Source of the DNA: Streptomyces tanashiensis
Lineage (GTDB): Bacteria > Actinomycetota > Actinomycetes > Streptomycetales > Streptomycetaceae
DNA length: 36,081 nt
NCBI RefSeq assembly: GCF_014648895.1
Contig: NZ_BMRZ01000029.1
Coordinates: 1 to 36,081, forward strand
Direction of reading: 5' to 3'
In this document: piece after piece, positions 32,545 through 36,081 of the stretch
Numbering within the stretch: the first letter of the stretch is position 1
Layout: each line of letters begins with the position of its first letter
Notes under the pieces: model-generated
Seen by the model: only the letters and a program-made list of their open reading frames with translations
The model's database searches: none
Told to the model about the DNA's origin: nothing
Program-made: the position numbers and the translations under genes

Positions 32545-34011
32545 GTGCCCACACCGCCCCGCACGCCCCGTCCCCGGCCCGCCGCCCGTCGCGCACCGGT
32601 CCGCCGGCGGCGGAGGCGCCCCCGGTGGGGGATGCGGATGGCGACGGCGCTCTCGGTGACGGTCCTCGCGGCCGGCGGGATCGGGCACGCCGTGGTGACC
32701 GGCCTCGACACCGGGATCACCCGGGTCGACCCCTTCAAGGACATGAAGAACCGGCCGCAGGCCGGGAACGGGATGAACGTGCTGGTCGTCGGCACCGACG
32801 GCCGGGACCGGATCACGGCCGAGGAGAGGGCGAAGTACCGGCTCGGCGGCGCGCCCTGCCACTGCACCGACACGGTGATGCTCGTGCACATCTCGGAGGG
32901 CCGGGAGCGGGCGAGCGTCGTCAGCCTGCCCCGTGACTCGTACGCGGAGATGCCCGAGCACACCGACCTGACCACCGGCAGGAGGCACCGGGCGCATCCG
33001 GTGAAGCTGAACGCCGCCTACGCCGAGGGCGGGCCCGGTCTGACCGTGCGGACCGTCGAGTCCATGACCGGCGTGAAGATCGACCACTACCTGGAGGTCG
33101 ACTTCACCAGCTTCATGCGGACCGTGGACGCGGTCGGCGGGGTGCAGATCTGTACGACGCGGTCCCTGAAGGACGCGTACACCGGGCTCGACCTGACCCC
33201 CGGCACCCATGAGCTGGACGGCGGCCAGGCCCTGCAGTACGTGCGCTCCCGGCACATCGACGGGGCCGCCGACATCGGCCGGATGCAGCGGCAGCAGCGG
33301 TTCCTGGCCGCGCTGATCGACCGCCTGACGAACGGCGGGGTGCTGCTGAACCCGGTGCGCTTCCGTGAGGTCGCGACGACGATGCTGGGCTCCGTGCGGG
33401 CCGACGAGGACTTCGGTACGGATCAGCTGCTGGCCCTCGCCAAGGCGATGCACGGCTTCACCCCGGCCTCGTCCGAGTTCGTGTCCGTGCCGATCGGGGA
33501 CATGAGCTTCCCCGTGAAGGGCATCGGCTCGACCGTGAAGTGGGACGCGGCCAAGGCCCAGAAGCTCTTCCAGTCCCTGCGGGACGACCAGCCGCTCACC
33601 CCCGCCGCGCGGAACGACACGAGCTCGGGGAAGGGGAGGACGCCGCGGGCGGTCGTCGTGGACGTCGCGCCGCGGACGATCCGCGTGCAGGTCTACAACG
33701 GGACCCGGACCGACGGCCTCGGCCGCAGGGCGGACGACGCGCTGCGCGCGACCGGCTTCGACACGACGCGTACGCCGAAGACCGGTTCCGCCCGGAAGCG
33801 CACCCTCGTGGAGTACGACCCGCGCTGGGACCGGTCCGCCAAGTCGTTGGCGGCCGCCCTGCCGGGGGCGGAGCTGCGGGCGGTCCCGGAGCGGGGCGGG
33901 ACGCTGCGGGTCACGGTGGGGAGCGACTACAGGGGGGTCACTCCGGTGCGGGCGGAGTCCGCGGAGCAGCCGTTCGAGGCGGTCACCGGGGACAAGGTGG
34001 TGTGTCCGTGA
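32545..34011 (+). CDS. LCP family protein 4 with LytR_C domain
   Basis: A 488-residue protein. The frame is open far upstream, but that part is antisense to the glycosyltransferase; GTG 32545 (VPTPPRTPRPRPAARRAPVRRR) has GGAGG 9 bases upstream. A very basic N-terminus leads to a membrane helix at 31-52 (MATALSVTVLAAGGIGHAVVTG). The LCP domain starts near 77: MNVLVVGTDGRDRITAEERAKYRLGG with an unusual CHC pair just before TDTVMLVHI, VSLPRDSYAEMPEH, VKIDHYLEVDFTSFMRTVDAVGGVQIC, GGQALQYVRSRHIDGAADIGRMQRQQRFL. LytR_C lies at about 377-460 (IRVQVYNGTRTDGLGRRAD). It ends 5 bp from the convergent thioesterase. Confidence 0.92.
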   Translation: MPTPPRTPRPRPAARRAPVRRRRRRPRWGMRMATALSVTVLAAGGIGHAVVTGLDTGITRVDPFKDMKNRPQAGNGMNVLVVGTDGRDRITAEERAKYRLGGAPCHCTDTVMLVHISEGRERASVVSLPRDSYAEMPEHTDLTTGRRHRAHPVKLNAAYAEGGPGLTVRTVESMTGVKIDHYLEVDFTSFMRTVDAVGGVQICTTRSLKDAYTGLDLTPGTHELDGGQALQYVRSRHIDGAADIGRMQRQQRFLAALIDRLTNGGVLLNPVRFREVATTMLGSVRADEDFGTDQLLALAKAMHGFTPASSEFVSVPIGDMSFPVKGIGSTVKWDAAKAQKLFQSLRDDQPLTPAARNDTSSGKGRTPRAVVVDVAPRTIRVQVYNGTRTDGLGRRADDALRATGFDTTRTPKTGSARKRTLVEYDPRWDRSAKSLAAALPGAELRAVPERGGTLRVTVGSDYRGVTPVRAESAEQPFEAVTGDKVVCP

Positions 34012-34016
34012 CCGTC

Positions 34017-34550
34017 TCAGTCCTCGTAGCCCTCGGCCGCCCGGCGTTCCCGTAGTTCCTTGATGGCCTGACGGCGGGCCAGGCGGTGGGTGCGGCGGAT
34101 CTGGGCTTCCTGGTTGCGGCGCTTGTCCTGCTCGGTCTCCGGGACGACCTGGGGGACCGGGCGGGGCTTGCCCTCCGCGTCGACGGCCGCGAAGACGAGG
34201 TAGGCGGAGCCGACCTGGGTGGCGGGCGTGGACTCGTTCCAGCGCTCGGCCATGACCCGTACGCCGACCTCCATGGAGGACCGTCCGGTCCAGTTGACCT
34301 GGGCCTTCACATGGAGCAGGTCCCCGACCCGTACCGGCTCCAGGAAGGCCATCTCGTCCATGGAGGCCGTGACCGCGGGGCCGCCCGAGTGGCGGCCCGC
34401 GACGGCGCCCGCCGCGTCGTCGACGAGCTTCATGATCACGCCGCCGTGCACCGTCCCCAGGAGGTTGGTGTCGTGGCTGGTCATGATGTGGCTGAGGGTG
34501 GTGCGGGAGGCGGAGGTGGGCTTGCCCGGGATATCGCCCTGATCTGTCAT
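34017..34550 (-). CDS. Hotdog-fold acyl-CoA thioesterase
   Basis: A 177-residue protein of the acyl-CoA hydrolase (YciA/Acot-like) family. The core is SHIMTSHDTNLLGTVHGGVIMKLVDDAAGAVAGRHSGGPAVTASMDEMAFLEPVRVGDLLHVKAQVNWTGRSSMEVGVRVMAERW, with the N-LLG-VHGG and Asp of the active site. The C-terminal ~45 residues are charged and helical (QDKRRNQEAQIRRTHRLARRQAIKELRERR). ATG 34550 was chosen; ATG 34562, four codons earlier, also fits. It expects to release free fatty acid from acyl-CoA. Position among LCP genes appears incidental. Confidence 0.9.
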   Translation of the reverse strand: MTDQGDIPGKPTSASRTTLSHIMTSHDTNLLGTVHGGVIMKLVDDAAGAVAGRHSGGPAVTASMDEMAFLEPVRVGDLLHVKAQVNWTGRSSMEVGVRVMAERWNESTPATQVGSAYLVFAAVDAEGKPRPVPQVVPETEQDKRRNQEAQIRRTHRLARRQAIKELRERRAAEGYED

Positions 34551-34680
34551 GCCCTCCACCATATGCCGGGTCCTGTCGCCGTCGCCGTTCGGTCCGGTTT
34601 GCATCAGCTTGGCAACAGCACCGGTCCGATCTTCTACCCGGGCTGTCGCCCGGAAAGGCCTGCCCGGCACACTGGTCCGT

Positions 34681-35964
34681 ATGAATGACTGGCCCGATGA
34701 CGGCGGATACGGCCGCGGCAACGCGAACTCCCAGCCCGAGGGACCCCGCCGGATGAGCCATGTGCAGCGCCCGCAGGTTCCGCAGCAGCCGCCGCGTTCC
34801 CAGCAGGGCCACGGCCAGGGTTACAACCCGAACTTCACGCAGGCGCAGAACCAGGGGTACGACTCCGGTTACAGCAGTGGCCAGGTCTACGGCGGCGCCC
34901 CGCAGGGAGGCGGCCCGCAGGGAGGCGGCGGCCGGGGCGGCGTTCCTCCGCAGTACGCGCCCCAGGGGCCCGGCCGGCCCGCGCCGAACTGGCGCAAGCG
35001 GATCAAGATCGGCTCGATCGTGCTGGTCGTCGGCGTCCTCGCCTGGGGCATCGGCACGTACGCCTGGGCCAGCTCGCAGATGCGCAACGAGGTCGATCTC
35101 TCCAAGGTCATCGAGCGGCCGGAGGAGGGCGACTGCACGACGTACCTGATCGTCGGCTCCGACAGCCGCGAGGGCATGACCGCCGAGGACAAGAAGAAGC
35201 TTCACACCGGCTCCGCCGAGGGCAAGCGGACCGACTCGATGATGATCCTCGCGGCCTGCTCCAGCGGGAACACGATGGTCTCGCTGCCGCGTGACTCCTG
35301 GGTGACGATCCCGAACTTCGTCGGCTCCGAGTCGGGCAAGGCGTACCCGGCCCGCGGCGGCTCCAAGCTGAACGCGGCCTACGCGATGGACGGCCCCGAA
35401 CTCCTCGTGCGGACCGTCGAGTACAACACCGGCCTGCACATCGACCACTACGCGGAGATCGGCTTCGCCGGCTTCGCGAACATCGTGGACGCGCTCGGCG
35501 GCGTCGAGCTGAACATCGACAAGGGCTTCAAGGACAAGAAGTCCGGCGCCGACTTCCAGGCGGGCACGCAGACCCTCAACGGCGAGCAGGCGCTGGCCTT
35601 CGTCCGTACCCGGTACGCCTTCGCGCAGTCGGACCTCCAGCGGACGAAGAACCAGCAGAAGTTCCTCTCCGCGCTCGCGAACCAGGCGGCGACGCCGGGC
35701 ACGATCCTCAACCCGTTCGCGCTGTACCCGACGCTCGGCGCCGGTCTGGACACGCTGATCGTGGACAAGGACATGTCGCTGTACGACCTCGGGAAGATGT
35801 TCTTCGCGATGAAGGGCATCAGCGGCGGCGACGGCAAGTCCATGAACATGCCGCTCGCCGGTTCCGCCCCGCAGAACTCCCTGAAGTGGGACATGCCGAA
35901 GGTGAAGCAGCTCGTCGAGCAGATCAAGAACGACGAGAAGGTCACCGTCGAGTCCGACCGCTGA
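34681..35964 (+). CDS. LCP family protein 5 (no LytR_C domain)
   Basis: A 427-residue protein from ATG 34681 (MNDWPDDGGYGRGNANSQPEG). The N-terminal ~100 residues are Gln/Gly/Pro/Tyr-rich and disordered. A membrane helix lies at about 108-129 (IGSIVLVVGVLAWGIGTYAWA). The LCP domain starts near 153: TTYLIVGSDSREGMTAEDKKKLHTG, TDSMMILAACSSGNTMVSLPRDSWVTIP, HIDHYAEIGFAGFANIVDALGGVELNID, GEQALAFVRTRYAFAQSDLQRTKNQQKFL. It ends shortly after the LCP domain, so the LytR_C domain is absent. The layout matches the best-conserved short LCP type. A hairpin CCGGGC-TGTC-GCCCGG lies in its leader at 34639-34654. Confidence 0.93.
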   Translation: MNDWPDDGGYGRGNANSQPEGPRRMSHVQRPQVPQQPPRSQQGHGQGYNPNFTQAQNQGYDSGYSSGQVYGGAPQGGGPQGGGGRGGVPPQYAPQGPGRPAPNWRKRIKIGSIVLVVGVLAWGIGTYAWASSQMRNEVDLSKVIERPEEGDCTTYLIVGSDSREGMTAEDKKKLHTGSAEGKRTDSMMILAACSSGNTMVSLPRDSWVTIPNFVGSESGKAYPARGGSKLNAAYAMDGPELLVRTVEYNTGLHIDHYAEIGFAGFANIVDALGGVELNIDKGFKDKKSGADFQAGTQTLNGEQALAFVRTRYAFAQSDLQRTKNQQKFLSALANQAATPGTILNPFALYPTLGAGLDTLIVDKDMSLYDLGKMFFAMKGISGGDGKSMNMPLAGSAPQNSLKWDMPKVKQLVEQIKNDEKVTVESDR

Positions 35965-35976
35965 CCGGACGACGGA

Positions 35977-36009
35977 AAGGGGCGCCCTCCCCGGTGGAGG
36001 GCGCCCCTT
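35977..36009. terminator. Bidirectional terminator between LCP 5 and the acyl-CoA dehydrogenase gene
   Basis: AAGGGGCGCCCTCC (35977-35990) pairs perfectly with GGAGGGCGCCCCTT (35996-36009), 14 bp with a 5-base loop; three more pairs follow after a bulged A. It sits between two convergent genes. Confidence 0.85.
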
Positions 36010-36021
36010 CCGCGTGCTCCG

Positions 36022-36081
36022 CTACGGGAGGTTGCGGGCCATGACGATGCGCTGGACCTGGTTGGTGCCCTCGTAGATCTG
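36022..36081 (-). CDS. Acyl-CoA dehydrogenase, C-terminal fragment at the window edge
   Basis: The last 19 codons and TAG stop of a minus-strand gene: QIYEGTNQVQRIVMARNLP. The QIYEGTNQ(I/V)QR(I/V)V-AR signature is the C-terminal motif of the acyl-CoA dehydrogenase family (FAD-dependent fatty acyl-CoA oxidation), where the Glu/Thr residues contact the flavin of the neighbouring subunit. The rest lies outside the window, so subfamily cannot be judged. Confidence 0.88.
   Translation of the reverse strand, partial: QIYEGTNQVQRIVMARNLP

Noticed and set aside
31378..34011. Longer LCP 4 reading frame beginning at 31378
   Set aside because: Its first ~390 codons are antisense to the glycosyltransferase gene; GTG 32545 has a Shine-Dalgarno and normal LCP N-terminus.
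32521..35448. 975-codon minus-strand open frame opposite LCP 4 and 5
   Set aside because: Antisense shadow of two LCP genes and out of frame with the real thioesterase.

Overview
The window is a high-GC actinobacterial chromosome segment, almost certainly Streptomyces. WhiB, five LytR-CpsA-Psr (LCP) proteins, coenzyme F420 genes, frequent GTG starts and strong third-position GC bias all point there. Gene order resembles the mycobacterial manA / SIS / manB / DUF3499 / metallopeptidase / whiB2 / fbiA / fbiB / mannose-1-phosphate guanylyltransferase / LCP / TIGR03089 block, so most of this is conserved core chromosome. I see no rRNA, tRNA, CRISPR array, insertion sequence or prophage.

Left part (1-6.1 kb): a less GC-rich gene-free edge with a direct repeat and a hairpin; a divergent SpoIIM-domain / RDD membrane-protein pair; a conserved hypothetical gene broken by one extra base in a G7 run; ahcY (S-adenosylhomocysteine hydrolase); a cation-efflux transporter. 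Strong hairpin terminators lie behind ahcY and the transporter, and a 17-bp tandem repeat sits next to the latter.

Mannose and envelope block (6.1-17.1 kb): manA, a SIS-domain protein, a Trm112-like mini-protein, manB (phosphomannomutase) and a DUF3499 protein on the minus strand. Then come a zincin-like gene with a degenerate HExxH motif (plus strand) and, on the minus strand, a DUF5719 secreted protein overlapping a very large membrane glycosyltransferase. With the GDP-mannose pyrophosphorylase at 22.5-23.6 kb these give the whole route fructose-6-P to mannose-6-P to mannose-1-P to GDP-mannose.

Development, sulfur and F420 block (17.3-22.2 kb): whiB reads leftward from a near-consensus promoter. 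Divergently, a probably leaderless 30-codon ORF ending in a poly-cysteine run precedes a cysteine dioxygenase-family gene, across a C-rich, G-poor gap. This looks like a cysteine-responsive attenuator and is the most interesting item in the window. fbiA and fbiB follow, overlapping by 4 bases; fbiB carries an unusual N-terminal extension of 42-bp tandem repeats. An AlkA-like DNA glycosylase is convergent with fbiB.

Cell-wall block (22.4-36.1 kb): GDP-mannose pyrophosphorylase, a secreted peptidoglycan-recognition amidase, a TIGR03089 protein, and five LCP genes interspersed with a family 2 glycosyltransferase and a hotdog thioesterase. The C-terminus of an acyl-CoA dehydrogenase runs off the right edge. 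Several intergenic gaps hold repeats: a GC-rich hairpin element seen twice and a 31-bp tandem repeat.
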